In this document: positions 1 to 8,694 of the stretch, one piece after another
Layout: the number at the start of each line of letters is the position of its first letter
Numbering within the stretch: the first letter of the stretch is position 1
Source of the DNA: an uncultured Methanosarcinales archaeon
GTDB taxonomy: Archaea > Halobacteriota > Methanosarcinia > Methanotrichales > Methanotrichaceae
DNA length: 46,291 bases
Direction of reading: 5' to 3'
NCBI GenBank assembly: GCA_903871465.1
Contig: CAIQHB010000042.1
Coordinates: forward strand, 1 to 46,291
The notes under the pieces: generated by a model
What the model was told of the DNA's origin: nothing
Seen by the model: only the letters and a program-made list of their open reading frames with translations
Database searches by the model: none
Position numbers and translations under genes: made by a program

Positions 1-107
1 CATAATACCATATGATAACGGATTTTATAAGCACAATGATTTGCCTTTTTTACCTCAATCATTGCATGCAGAATATGCAACTTTCCTTAAGACGGTTTCC
101 TGTCCAT

Positions 108-127
108 CCCCGCAGCAAGCTGCGGGG
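108..127. repeat. Perfect 8-bp inverted repeat (CCCCGCAG-CAAG-CTGCGGGG)
   Basis: Arms CCCCGCAG and CTGCGGGG are separated by CAAG, giving a stable GC hairpin in AT-rich surroundings. It lies 19 bases before the chosen ATG (146) of the kinase-like gene. It could be a dispersed palindromic repeat or a terminator of the gene before the window. Only one copy is seen here, so its class is unresolved. Confidence 0.6.
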
Positions 128-145
128 TATTCTTTAAAAATCAAT

Positions 146-1093
146 ATGCGCAAGGAACAACGAGTTGATACCCTCCGTCCGGGAAATGCCTTCAGAGAAT
201 GGCTTATCGAGGTTCTTAATGATCGAATAAGGAATAAGAGATGTGATGTGGCTGTTTACAAATTAGGCCCTGCCTCCCACACCGTCTGTAGATATGAGTT
301 TCTGGATGAAGATTACAGTGTCGTTGCCAAGTTCTATGGCGAGCCAACCGGAAGGAAAAGGGATTACGATCCCGCCCGCGCAATGGACCGAGAATTCAAG
401 AAGCTCAAGAAATTAGAGGGGATCATCAATGTTCCCAGAGCCATAGCCGCAAGACGGGACTTTCACTGTGTCCTGGTAACAGAGCACGTGCGAGGCATGT
501 CTCTTTTCAAGTTCATGAAGAGCGAGCGAGGCTTATACGATAAGCTCACGTCCATGGCCCATACTTTGAGAAAGCTGCATGATCACACCAGGTCACACTA
601 TAGCAAGCAGGATGAGTTCAAACATTTTCACAAGGTCCTCGACCAACTGCAACTGAATCCGGAAACACGATTGATATACAACCGCCTTCTTGGCGACTGG
701 TGGTACGGCACGCTAATAGATCTGCCCTATGGCTGCATGATTCACAGTGATCCAAATCCCGTGAATTATATCTTTGACCACGATAAAGTCTACGTCCTGG
801 ATTTTGAGAGCTCCTGGGAGCACGCCAACTTCGTTCATGATCTGGGAATAGTTGCAGCCGAGTTAAAGCATTATTTTGCGATGCATAAAGGAAATGATCA
901 GAGAGCGGAACCGTATATCGGCCATTTTCTCTGGCACTATAGCAAAAGCATGGATGAGTTCAGACGGATCTCCCAGGTTCTGCCTTTTTTCATCAGCCTG
1001 GGACTGCTGAGGATGGCAAGGCTGAACATAGGGCCTGACGACTCGTCATACATATTCCGAGAAGCCGTGGCTTGTCTGAGAGCGAAACATTGA
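146..1093 (+). CDS. Aminoglycoside-phosphotransferase-like (APH/choline kinase fold) protein
   Basis: A 315-residue protein with the catalytic signature of the APH/choline/RIO kinase superfamily: H200-S-D202-P-N-P-V-N207 (catalytic loop) followed by LDFE with D219 as the likely second magnesium ligand. The VAKFYGEP segment near residue 66 resembles the ATP-binding lysine strand. It would transfer phosphate from ATP to a small molecule or lipid precursor, but the substrate cannot be read from the sequence. The frame stays open back to position 41, but that stretch would cross the hairpin at 108-127 and looks non-coding, so ATG 146 is preferred. A HAD phosphatase and a PHP phosphoesterase follow on the same strand, suggesting a phosphate-metabolism neighbourhood. 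Antibiotic resistance is not implied. Confidence 0.78.
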   Translation: MRKEQRVDTLRPGNAFREWLIEVLNDRIRNKRCDVAVYKLGPASHTVCRYEFLDEDYSVVAKFYGEPTGRKRDYDPARAMDREFKKLKKLEGIINVPRAIAARRDFHCVLVTEHVRGMSLFKFMKSERGLYDKLTSMAHTLRKLHDHTRSHYSKQDEFKHFHKVLDQLQLNPETRLIYNRLLGDWWYGTLIDLPYGCMIHSDPNPVNYIFDHDKVYVLDFESSWEHANFVHDLGIVAAELKHYFAMHKGNDQRAEPYIGHFLWHYSKSMDEFRRISQVLPFFISLGLLRMARLNIGPDDSSYIFREAVACLRAKH

Positions 1094-1233
1094 CGGGACG
1101 GTCTATATAGATCTGTTACCCCCCGTAGGGATATATATTAAAACTAGATAAAGTATATAATAATCAGGCTCATCCCTTCAACTCTGAAGCGTTCGAAAGT
1201 GCTGAAATTGCAACAAGTTGAGGGAGGAGATTG

Positions 1234-1905
1234 ATGTTTGAGATACAGGGACTGAATGGCGTCAAAGGCGTCATATTTGATTGTTACAAGACCTTAATCG
1301 ACATTAAGACCGATGAGAATAGCATCAGCACTTATCAGCCGGTGAGCAGATGGCTGATGTACTACGGAGTCAATATCTCTGCCGAAGAGCTGATGCGTGA
1401 ATACAAATGGCGTTGCAAAGAGGAGATTGAACGATGCAGAGAGCTGCACTCCGAGCTGAAGGTGGAAGAGGTATTCAGCAAGATCATACGCCAACATGCC
1501 TCCTGGCCTGTAAATGATGTCACTATTGGAATTGAAGCAGCTCGCCTTTTTAGATCGGCCTCGGTAAAGCGTCTGAAGGCTTTCCCCCAGACATACAAGC
1601 TGCTTGAAAAGCTCAAAGGCTACCCGCTGGGCATAGTCTCCAACGGCCAGAGGGTATTCTCCGAATTAGAGCTGAGACAGCTCGGCCTTTACGGGTATTT
1701 TCGGTTCGTAATATTTTCTTCCGACTTTGGCTACAAAAAGCCTGACTCCAGGATCTTCATGGCAGGGGCAAGCCAGCTTGGCCTCGGGCCGCATGAGATA
1801 CTCTATATCGGAGACTCTTATGAGAACGACATCAATCCTTCGAGGGGACTGGGAATGAAGGCCATGCATACGGAAGACGCATGGAGATATTTTCGAGTCA
1901 CATGA
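1234..1905 (+). CDS. HAD-superfamily hydrolase (subfamily IA)
   Basis: A 223-residue protein with all four HAD motifs: FDCYKTL with nucleophile D16 (motif I), VSNG (motif II), the conserved lysine in GYKKPD (motif III) and IGDSYENDI (motif IV). The segment between motif I and motif II is an alpha-helical C1-type cap, as in phosphoglycolate phosphatase and haloacid dehalogenase relatives. Motif I has DCYKT where many phosphatases have DxDGT, so the second acidic residue is replaced by Tyr; the substrate is therefore uncertain. A strong GGGAGGAG at 1222-1229 sits four bases before ATG 1234, favouring it over the TTG at 1231. A cytosolic small-phosphoester phosphatase is the likely role. Confidence 0.88.
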   Translation: MFEIQGLNGVKGVIFDCYKTLIDIKTDENSISTYQPVSRWLMYYGVNISAEELMREYKWRCKEEIERCRELHSELKVEEVFSKIIRQHASWPVNDVTIGIEAARLFRSASVKRLKAFPQTYKLLEKLKGYPLGIVSNGQRVFSELELRQLGLYGYFRFVIFSSDFGYKKPDSRIFMAGASQLGLGPHEILYIGDSYENDINPSRGLGMKAMHTEDAWRYFRVT

Positions 1906-1983
1906 AATCAAATGCATGGTACGATTTGATAGCTATTCCACGCATGATTTACCGATTTGTCACGATCAAGGGGGTCCTACTTC

Positions 1984-2973
1984 ATGATGTGCAAAGATGG
2001 TGGCCTCAAGATTATGTCTCATGAGCAGGCGGAAATCTATAGAAAGCAAGGCTGGAAGGCTGCGGATCTGCATGTGCATACTCTCTGCTCGCCGGATGTA
2101 ATTCCCGACAGATCTATGCATCCTGATGCTCTATATCACAGGGCTAAAGAGAGGGGTATGGATTTCGTAACGTTTACTGATCATGATACTATGAGGGCCT
2201 ATGATCTATTGACGGGTGAGCTGGAAGGATTGGTCACGGGCGTGGAAATGAGAATAAAGGATTTGGATCTGGCAGGTCATACTATCCACATCAATGTTTA
2301 CGACCTCAGCGTAGAACAGTTCCTGGAACTGAAGGTGATCTCGGAACAAGGAGATTTGAGAAGTTTCATAAACTATCTTGTGAAAAACAATCTACCATAT
2401 ATTTACAACCATCCCCTCTGGTTCGAACACAAAGAAAGACCTAATCTTGCCGCAATCCCCGATTTAGTTAAGCTCTTCCCAGTACTGGAGTACAACATGC
2501 ATCGTGTCCATCGAAAGAACGAGATCACCATGGCACTGGCAAGGCGATATAATAAGGGTCTGGCAGCATCAACAGATAGTCACGCCGGGAATTTGGGCCA
2601 GGTCTACACGCTCTCGCATGGTGACAGCTTTCGAGAGTTTTTCGAGAACATTTGTAACGGCAGCTCTTACATTGTAGTGAAGGATCTGACAAAGCATGAT
2701 ATCATCCAAGAGATGAATCGATGGATCGAACTGATCTTCAGCCCGGATATACCGGGAGAAACCAAAGAATATTCTCTTGGAGTCAGTTACCTTGACAAAA
2801 TAATCAGTGTCCTGTCAGGCGAGACCATCAGAAGCTTTCCATGGATATGCAAAACGGCTCAAAGGGCATCTCACAAGATCTCCAATTCCGGGCTGCCTGC
2901 TTTGCTTTACTTGAGATCTGAAGGTGCTCATCTTCCGGAAATAGAAGAGAAATTGAGCAACATTCTTCGTTAG
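1984..2973 (+). CDS. PHP-domain metal-dependent phosphoesterase
   Basis: A 329-residue protein of the PHP family, whose members hydrolyse phosphoesters with a trinuclear metal site. Visible motifs are LHVHT (H30 and H32), TFTDHDT about 45 residues later, YNHPLW in the middle and STDSHAG towards the end, in the order expected for YciV/TrpH-like PHP enzymes. The extra C-terminal ~100 residues show no recognisable domain. The ATG at 1984 has a GGGGG stretch about ten bases upstream; a TTG at 1957 is the alternative. Its place after a HAD phosphatase and before a PhoU-type regulator fits phosphoester turnover. The substrate (nucleotide, histidinol phosphate or other) is unknown. Confidence 0.85.
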   Translation: MMCKDGGLKIMSHEQAEIYRKQGWKAADLHVHTLCSPDVIPDRSMHPDALYHRAKERGMDFVTFTDHDTMRAYDLLTGELEGLVTGVEMRIKDLDLAGHTIHINVYDLSVEQFLELKVISEQGDLRSFINYLVKNNLPYIYNHPLWFEHKERPNLAAIPDLVKLFPVLEYNMHRVHRKNEITMALARRYNKGLAASTDSHAGNLGQVYTLSHGDSFREFFENICNGSSYIVVKDLTKHDIIQEMNRWIELIFSPDIPGETKEYSLGVSYLDKIISVLSGETIRSFPWICKTAQRASHKISNSGLPALLYLRSEGAHLPEIEEKLSNILR

Positions 2974-3069
2974 GAGCTGTCATGCACTTTGGATCCAGAC
3001 TCGAAAACAATTAGTCTATATAGACCTAAATTGAAAAATTTCACTCTATATTTTATTGAGACAAAATAT

Positions 3070-3198
3070 ATGAAGAGCTTGCTGATATCTCATGAAAGGA
3101 TGGACAGGGAAACGCTCGTCTCAATTGTTACATATGCTGCCTCTATCCTTCTACTCAGCGCGATTGCAGGTTACCATTTTTATCTTTCGAGACCATGA
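3070..3198 (+). CDS. Small single-pass membrane protein, unknown
   Basis: A possible 42-residue protein: a charged N-terminus followed by one hydrophobic helix at about residues 17-37, ending in FYLSRP. The frame is open upstream to 2989, but that part is AT-rich and contains a TATA-like stretch (CTATATTTTATTG). No convincing Shine-Dalgarno site precedes ATG 3070; ATG 3100 has GAAAGG directly before it. It lies between the PHP gene and the PhoU regulator on the same strand. It may be a real small gene or chance; nothing identifies a function. Confidence 0.35.
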   Translation: MKSLLISHERMDRETLVSIVTYAASILLLSAIAGYHFYLSRP

Positions 3199-3279
3199 GA
3201 AGACGATTCGATGATCGTGATGTCGGCTACCACAACTGTCAAACCGATTGAAAAGCAATAAAGACCGGGATGATGCATT

Positions 3280-4266
3280 ATGGAAACCAGAAAGGTTCAG
3301 AGAACAGGCAAATCCACTTTTGTAGTCTCTCTTCCCAAGAGCTGGGCGACAAAGAATTCAGTAAGCAGCGGTTCGATGTTGTTCATTTCCCAGAACCAGA
3401 ATGGGGATCTGATGCTAACCACAGACAGATCCGAAATGAACCTCAAAACGGAGATCAATATTGGAGATAAGGTTGGAGAGCCCCTATTCAGAGACATTAT
3501 TGGTTGTTACTTGGCAGGCTATCGAACCATTGAAGTTACTTCACCTCAATTCTCCCCTGTTCAGAAGAGTGACCTTCATAAGATAGTAACCAAGCTTATC
3601 GGACCGGAGATCCTGGAGGAGACCATTAACAAAGTTGTGATACAGGACTTTTTGAGCTCGGAAGAGCTTCAGTTTGATCAAGCGCTTAAGAGAATGATGA
3701 ATCTGGTCAAAGCCATGGTATATGATTCAATTTCATCTCTGCAGGGCAATAATAAAGAGCTGGCTCTTGATGTCATGCAGAGAGATAATGATGTGGATCG
3801 TCTAAACTTCCTGATTGCTCGCCAATTTGCCGAGCTTCTGAGGTCAGGGTCGATGAAGAAAGAGATTTTTGATTCTATTACTGCCTTTAGCTATATGCAA
3901 GCCGCATCATATCTCGAAAGGATCGCCGATCACGCATCGAAGATCTCGGAAATCTCTGGCAAACACCATTGTGAGCTGCCTCCGGAGGCAATAGAAGAAC
4001 TTTCTCATTTAAGATCCGCCATTGTTAACCTGATTGAAGGATCTCTTCTAGTGTTGCTTCACTACGACTCTGATAACGCCAATAAATTGATAGACTCCAC
4101 AATGGAAACCAGAAAACTAGCTCAGATATTGGCCGACTCCTCTCGGGCCAAGGATAAGGATGAGATGCTGGTCAGGTTGGTTGTGGCCAGAAGCGTTGAG
4201 CGCATGCTTGATTATATAATTAATATCGGTGAGCAGGCAATAAATCTGTGCAATGCCAAATATTAA
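3280..4266 (+). CDS. phoU: PhoU-family phosphate regulator with N-terminal AbrB/SpoVT DNA-binding domain
   Basis: A 328-residue protein. Residues 1-50 (TRKVQRTGKSTFVVSLPKSW and the following strands) match the swapped-hairpin AbrB/SpoVT fold used by MazE-type DNA-binding proteins. Residues ~120-325 form two PhoU three-helix repeats (DVMQRDNDVDRLNFLI, then SYLERIADHASKISE, then VARSVERMLDYIINIGEQA), with acidic metal-cluster residues. This AbrB-PhoU fusion is a known archaeal form of phosphate-uptake regulator, so it may bind DNA directly rather than only signal through a kinase. The pstCAB transporter genes are not in the window, although pstS lies 1.7 kb downstream on the other strand. Regulation of phosphate uptake is inferred from the family. 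Confidence 0.88.
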   Translation: METRKVQRTGKSTFVVSLPKSWATKNSVSSGSMLFISQNQNGDLMLTTDRSEMNLKTEINIGDKVGEPLFRDIIGCYLAGYRTIEVTSPQFSPVQKSDLHKIVTKLIGPEILEETINKVVIQDFLSSEELQFDQALKRMMNLVKAMVYDSISSLQGNNKELALDVMQRDNDVDRLNFLIARQFAELLRSGSMKKEIFDSITAFSYMQAASYLERIADHASKISEISGKHHCELPPEAIEELSHLRSAIVNLIEGSLLVLLHYDSDNANKLIDSTMETRKLAQILADSSRAKDKDEMLVRLVVARSVERMLDYIINIGEQAINLCNAKY

Positions 4267-4404
4267 GATGGGATAAGAAACACTTTGGCGATAAAATCCG
4301 AAAATATAACATTATTATAGGTATGATTTCCCCCCAGATCTCCGCATATATGGTGGGAAATTACCATAGAGCTAGCGAAAATATGAAATATATTTTTTCC
4401 GAAT

Positions 4405-4416
4405 AGAATATATTCT
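4405..4416. promoter_or_regulatory. 12-bp perfect palindrome AGAATATATTCT
   Basis: A perfect palindrome in the AT-rich gap after phoU, next to a poly-T tract (TATTTTTTCC). It could be part of a promoter, an operator or a transcription end. The remainder of 4267-4522 shows no gene. Confidence 0.25.
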
Positions 4417-4522
4417 CATTATTGCTATGGAGATGCCTTTCCGCCGGTTCTTCTATAGTATCTATTTGTGAAATGAATATATCTTGCCAAGCATGTAACG
4501 ATTTGGGCCAAGTAAGATTGTC

Positions 4523-4681
4523 TCAGTGCACCTCCTTAATCTTGGTACATTTGCCAAGCTCGGAGCCCTTGAACCCGTGGTCGCCGCATGGATTGGCCCA
4601 CATGTGGCGACATCCTACGTATCTCTCATAGTTTACCTCCGGGTCCGATTCGCTGCCGGAGTGATCGCTAAGAAAGAATGT
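4523..4681 (-). pseudogene. Short Cys/His-rich reading frame, start codon missing
   Basis: On the minus strand, 52 codons stay open to a TGA at 4523. The translation has a compact metal-site look: VGCRHMWANPCGDHG, then KCTKIKEVH, giving three Cys and three His within 34 residues. No ATG, GTG or TTG lies between the upstream TAG (4682-4684) and the Cys/His part, so it is either a remnant of a longer zinc-binding protein or uses an unseen start. Codon choice resembles neighbouring genes. I do not recognise the family. Confidence 0.35.
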
Positions 4682-4710
4682 CTATTAGGTAGCGTGTGGA
4701 GTGATTTTCT

Positions 4711-5502
4711 TTGATCGAAGCTGGTATAATCAAAAAAAATAAAGGATCGCCAGAGGAAGAGGATGCGGTCTTTGAGATAAGGTATATGGACGAGGATAAT
4801 CTGGACGAAATGATGGCCTTGCAAGAGGTAATAATCCAGAATCTGGCAGACAAAGAGATCTTTCGGACGCATTCTATCGATTACTTCAAAAATCTCTTCC
4901 AGGTCGAGAAGGCTGCTATAGGAGCTTTTACCGAAGAAGGGCTGATTGCCTGTAGCGTCCTCAAGTTTCCAGAAGAGATCGAAGATAACTTCGGAGTGGA
5001 TGTAAATCTGCCCATAGATGATCTGAGCAGAGTGGTCCACATTGCCAAAGTAGCTGTTCATCCGGCCTTCAGAGGCAACTCTCTACAGAGAAAGTTGCAA
5101 GGGATACACCTTGAAGTGGCCAGGGAGATGGGTTGTTATCATGCTTGCTGCATGGTTTCACCCAAAAACCGCCATAGCCTGCAGAACATGTTTTCTCACG
5201 GATTCATCATAAAAGCCCTAAAGCTCAAGTTTGGATCGAGGCTCAGATACATTCTGCATAAAAACCTCTTACGGCCGAACATGTCCGTCCCTGATGAGAT
5301 ACAGATATTGAGCTCGAATATAGCAGGTCAAATTTGCCTGCTAAATCAAGGGTTTCTGGGATTCCGACTAGAGTTACTCAGGGATGACTTTGAAATATCT
5401 TATGGAAGAGTTCAGGCACTAAGATATCTTCCTGAATTCCAATATTCGAATCATTGCATGAGTTCGGGCCGTCGCTCTTTCGTCACCTTAGCTGCAAGAT
5501 AA
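4711..5502 (+). CDS. GNAT-family N-acetyltransferase
   Basis: A 263-residue protein with a GNAT core: an acceptor-side region, then the beta-4/motif A stretch HIAKVAVHPAFRGNSLQRKL, which is the acetyl-CoA pyrophosphate-binding loop (R/Q-x-x-G/N-x-G/S variant), followed by MVSPKNRHSLQNMFSHGF, the typical strand-helix near the C-terminus of the fold. The last ~70 residues are an extension. The start is TTG 4711, with GGAG at about 4699. The acceptor substrate is unknown. It stands alone between phoU and the convergent pstS; no operon partner is evident. Confidence 0.78.
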   Translation: MIEAGIIKKNKGSPEEEDAVFEIRYMDEDNLDEMMALQEVIIQNLADKEIFRTHSIDYFKNLFQVEKAAIGAFTEEGLIACSVLKFPEEIEDNFGVDVNLPIDDLSRVVHIAKVAVHPAFRGNSLQRKLQGIHLEVAREMGCYHACCMVSPKNRHSLQNMFSHGFIIKALKLKFGSRLRYILHKNLLRPNMSVPDEIQILSSNIAGQICLLNQGFLGFRLELLRDDFEISYGRVQALRYLPEFQYSNHCMSSGRRSFVTLAAR

Positions 5503-5972
5503 AAATATCACTTTTTCAACTATTATTTTTATTTTGGAAATAAATATATGAGCCATCTTCATTGGCAAAAGCAAACTTGAGTGATGCATTGAAACGGGAT
5601 GGCAAACATATCTTCGTAGATGTAACACGAGATCTTGCACCTATGGACTTCATTTATTGTATTGGCAAAAAGAATATACATTCGCTTAACAAAGGACATT
5701 TCGAGGGCATTAACAGCCCTCTCGATGGGAATACATCATCCCATTGAATCAGCCAAGAAACCCGAAAGCTCTGGAGCTTTGAACAGGGCTTTCAAAGCCG
5801 GCAGATTACCTTTGAGCTAAAGCACTTTGTCAGGCTACCTGGCTTTTTACCTCTCAGGGCCTGCTGGCTTACACTCTGATTTTATGAAAGCGATGCTATT
5901 GGAAGAGCCCGGGTCAGAAGATGGAAAGGAAAGGAAAAACGAGGGAAAAAAGGTTTTAACGGAATAAATCGC
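5503..5972. other. Intergenic region with a run of short hairpins; possible structured RNA
   Basis: No convincing protein gene. Within about 100 bases four inverted repeats follow each other: GAGGGC/GCCCTC (5703-5720), ATGGGA/TCCCAT (5725-5744), AAAGCTC/GAGCTTT (5765-5780) and GGCTTT/AAAGCC (5787-5799). An AT-rich TATA-like stretch lies near 5525-5540. A 61-codon frame from TTG 5562 overlaps the first two hairpins but has no recognisable features. A non-coding RNA or decayed sequence are both possible. Confidence 0.3.
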
Positions 5973-6794
5973 TCAAAGCGGGATAAACCCGTTCTCCCCG
6001 GCGACCTTCTGTCCATCAGATCCTATCACGAAATCAATGAACTTCTGAGCGCAGGCGGTAGGCTGTCCCCAGGTGTAGAAGTAGAGGTGACGATGTAGCG
6101 GATAAGATCCATTCTTTATGTTCTCAACGTTGGCGACAACGCCCTCATAAGTCAGTGCTCCCAAATCACTGCCGTTCGCATAGCTGTATCCCAAATATCC
6201 AATTGCCTTATCGCTGCCGGTTACAGCCGTCTTTACTTCAGCGCTACCTTGGGCAACTGTCTTCACACCGGGAGTCTCGACTGCGGTAGAGCCCATAACC
6301 AGTTCGTTAAAGGTGTCCCTGGTTCCGGAGCCGTCTTCTCTGGCAATTGCATATATATCCTTATCCGGCCCGTTTAATTCTTTCCAGTTCGTAATCTCTC
6401 CTGCATAGATCTTTTTGAGCTGGTCCTTTGTTATGGACTTGACTCCTGCATCGTATATGGGCTTGCTGACGACTATTACTATTCCATCATAGCCGATGTC
6501 GAATTGCTGGAAAGCGTTCTTGCTGTACTTGCTTTTCTCAGAGGCTGTTATCTCTCTTGAAGCCATGGCAATTTCCGACCGGCCTTCTCCGGCAGCAGTT
6601 ATGCCTGCCCCTGTGCCTCCTCCAGTAACCGTTACCTGGCAGTCTGCCTGTTGGCCGTTAAATGTTTCAGCTTCAGCCTCTGCAAGAGGCAGAACTGTAG
6701 TTGACCCGGATACGGTCACCTTCTCTGCGGCCAAAGACGTCCCGATCAACCCTGCGAAGAGGGCGATCAATAACATAGTTGTTAATTTACTCAA
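5973..6794 (-). CDS. pstS: PstS-type phosphate ABC transporter substrate-binding protein
   Basis: A 273-residue secreted phosphate-binding protein. From TTG 6794 the N-terminus is a signal peptide (KLTTMLLIALFAGLIGTSLAA). The mature part starts with VTVSGSTTVLPLAEA and continues with TGGGTGAGI and REDGSGTRDTF, the residues that line the phosphate pocket in PstS proteins. GAGGTGAG at 6799-6806 sits five bases before TTG 6794, which decides the start; the open frame continues upstream to 6998, but this would place about 68 unrelated residues before the signal peptide. Partner genes pstC, pstA and pstB are absent from the window. It is convergent with the block carrying the PhoU-like regulator. 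Confidence 0.93.
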   Translation of the reverse strand: MSKLTTMLLIALFAGLIGTSLAAEKVTVSGSTTVLPLAEAEAETFNGQQADCQVTVTGGGTGAGITAAGEGRSEIAMASREITASEKSKYSKNAFQQFDIGYDGIVIVVSKPIYDAGVKSITKDQLKKIYAGEITNWKELNGPDKDIYAIAREDGSGTRDTFNELVMGSTAVETPGVKTVAQGSAEVKTAVTGSDKAIGYLGYSYANGSDLGALTYEGVVANVENIKNGSYPLHRHLYFYTWGQPTACAQKFIDFVIGSDGQKVAGENGFIPL

Positions 6795-7084
6795 AATCTC
6801 ACCTCGGCACTGAAGATCGACGGAATATGTAAGGCTTGGCAAAATATTGAATATATGTCTATATACCCTAATTATTGTAAAGCATATAAGGAAAGAAAAT
6901 AGAGCTGCCAATGCAGGAAGCATTTTTTCCAGGTAGAAATATGCTTGATAATCGCTATGTAGCTGCCTTTTCAACTCATTATCCTGAATAAACATCATCG
7001 GTCACATTCTTACGAGTTTTCGGACCTGACGAGAGCTGGGATAAGACAGCAAGGAAGAAGTATCTTGAGTGCAAATAATTGGAT

Positions 7085-8152
7085 ATGGACTTATTCTCTC
7101 AGTACATATTGGGCAAAATCAAACTATCTAACCGTATCGTTATGGCGCCGATGACCCGTTGTCGTGCGGTTGAAGGGAATATCCCTAGTTCACCAGCCAT
7201 TACATATTACAGACAGAGATCTCAAGCAGGTTTAATTATCACTGAAGGAGCGCAAGTAAGCCCGGAGGGTGTCGGTTATGTTCGCACTCCAGGAATCTAC
7301 TCTCCCAGCCAGGTTAAGGGCTGGAGAAAGGTGACAGACGCGGTTCACCAATCAGGGAGCAGGATTTTCCTTCAGCTCTGGCATGTAGGGAGAGTATCGC
7401 ATCCGGATTTTCAGAACGGAGATAAACCAGTAGCACCCTCGGCACTTCCAGTTGAGGGCAATATTCATACCCTGTTTGGCAAGAAGAAAATAGAGACACC
7501 ACGCGCACTCGAACTGGAAGAGATGCCAAACATCGTCAATCAATTTCGAAGCGGAGCCGAGAATGCCAAAGCGGCTGGTTTTGACGGTGTCGAAATCCAT
7601 GGAGCCAATGGCTATTTGCTGGACCAATTCTTGAGAGACGGATCTAACCATCGAGCAGATCAATACGGAGGTAGTTTGCAGAATCGCGCACTTCTTCCGC
7701 TCGAAGTCACGAAAGCCGTTGTTGAGGTATTCGGTGCGGGAAAAGTAGGATATCGAATTTCGCCCCATTTCCAGAGGTACTCAATGTCTGATTCGAATCC
7801 ACGTGAGACTTTTTCCTATCTCGCGAGAGAGCTAAATGGCCTCGAACTTGCATATCTTCACATGGTAGAGCACGTTGGCGGGCCGATGATTGTGGCACCA
7901 GAGGCACGGCTCGCCAAAGCCATTCGCGGCATCTTCAAGGGAACCCTCATTTTAAATGGTGGTTACGACGCTTTGAAAGGAAACGATGCCATTCAGAATG
8001 GTGTTGCCGACCTCATCGCGTATGGCTCCCTCTTCCTGGCAAATCCGGACCTGCCTGAACGCTTCAGAAAGCAGGCTTCGCTCAATACGCCGGATATAAC
8101 AACCTTATATGAAGGTGAAGAAAGAGGTTATATCGACTACCCTTCACTATAA
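7085..8152 (+). CDS. Old yellow enzyme family FMN-dependent ene-reductase (NemA-like)
   Basis: A 355-residue TIM-barrel flavoprotein of the classical OYE class. The FMN site begins with LSNRIVMAPMTRCRA; LQLWHVGRVSHPDF carries the barrel strand with substrate contacts; EIHGANGYLLDQFLRDGSN contains the His-x-x-Asn pair that binds the substrate carbonyl or nitro group; and YGGSLQNRALLPLEV follows as in NemA. These enzymes reduce activated C=C bonds or nitro compounds with NAD(P)H. ATG 7085 lies two codons after a TTG (7079). Classical OYEs are far commoner in bacteria, and its isolation here next to decayed DNA suggests transfer, though this is inference. Confidence 0.92.
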   Translation: MDLFSQYILGKIKLSNRIVMAPMTRCRAVEGNIPSSPAITYYRQRSQAGLIITEGAQVSPEGVGYVRTPGIYSPSQVKGWRKVTDAVHQSGSRIFLQLWHVGRVSHPDFQNGDKPVAPSALPVEGNIHTLFGKKKIETPRALELEEMPNIVNQFRSGAENAKAAGFDGVEIHGANGYLLDQFLRDGSNHRADQYGGSLQNRALLPLEVTKAVVEVFGAGKVGYRISPHFQRYSMSDSNPRETFSYLARELNGLELAYLHMVEHVGGPMIVAPEARLAKAIRGIFKGTLILNGGYDALKGNDAIQNGVADLIAYGSLFLANPDLPERFRKQASLNTPDITTLYEGEERGYIDYPSL

Positions 8153-8200
8153 CTGATCGGTATACCTATTTTTCAAATCGTATGAGATACAAATGCTACT

Positions 8201-8443
8201 AACTATTTCTTCCGCAGCTATGATCGTCTGCCTTTCTATGCAGATAAGCCTGGAAGGCATGTCCTATCCTACACCATAGATGGCATTGAAAGCAATCCAG
8301 TGGAAATAGACGTAACAGGCACTTATGTACCGACCGCTTCGCCAACATCACATGTTGCGATCCCAATAGGAGCATATGCCTCGATTGATCAAGCATCGAA
8401 TTATGCATTGCCCGCGTCACAAGATCGAGGGGGTTATCTATGA
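8201..8443 (+). pseudogene. C-terminal fragment of a secreted or surface protein
   Basis: An open stretch of 80 codons with no start codon, ending at TGA 8441. Its translation (FFRSYDRLPFYADKPGRHVL, then SYTIDGIESNPVEIDVTG and a Pro/Thr/Ser-rich tail) reads like the last beta-sandwich repeat and linker of an extracellular methanogen protein. It begins abruptly about 50 bases after the OYE stop, so the 5' part is lost, perhaps when the OYE gene was inserted. Confidence 0.5.
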
Positions 8444-8510
8444 GGAGGGATAAATTGATATGGGAATACCTGATGTATTATTATTAATCGTTACGTAAGG
8501 CGAGGCGATT

Positions 8511-8627
8511 ATGATCAACCTGTTCAAGAGAGGCACAGAGACCACAGCGAAGGTGGAAAAGAAGAGAGATAAACAAGAGGAGAGAAGGCAAAGAGCGCAG
8601 GCCAGAGGGCAGAGACCAATAAAATAG
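8511..8627 (+). CDS. Tiny highly basic peptide, possible gene
   Basis: A 38-codon frame: ATG 8511, preceded by GGCGAGGCG about six bases upstream, encoding an N-terminal INLFKR and then a Lys/Arg/Glu/Gln-rich helix ending in RGQRPIK. Composition resembles short nucleic-acid-binding peptides or the tail of a larger protein. A 12-codon hydrophobic frame (ATG 8460, with GGAGGG before it) ends just upstream. Either may be a relic. No family is recognised. Confidence 0.25.
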   Translation: MINLFKRGTETTAKVEKKRDKQEERRQRAQARGQRPIK

Positions 8628-8694
8628 TTGACAGTCATGAGGCCATATCGCATGAATGGTCATAGATCCCGGCCTAATCCCTAAATATTTTCAT

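Noticed and set aside
146-1093. Aminoglycoside resistance gene
   Set aside because: The kinase fold is shared by many small-molecule kinases; nothing indicates an antibiotic substrate.
5562-5747. 61-codon TTG-start frame
   Set aside because: It overlaps hairpins and has no recognisable motif; kept only as part of the intergenic description.
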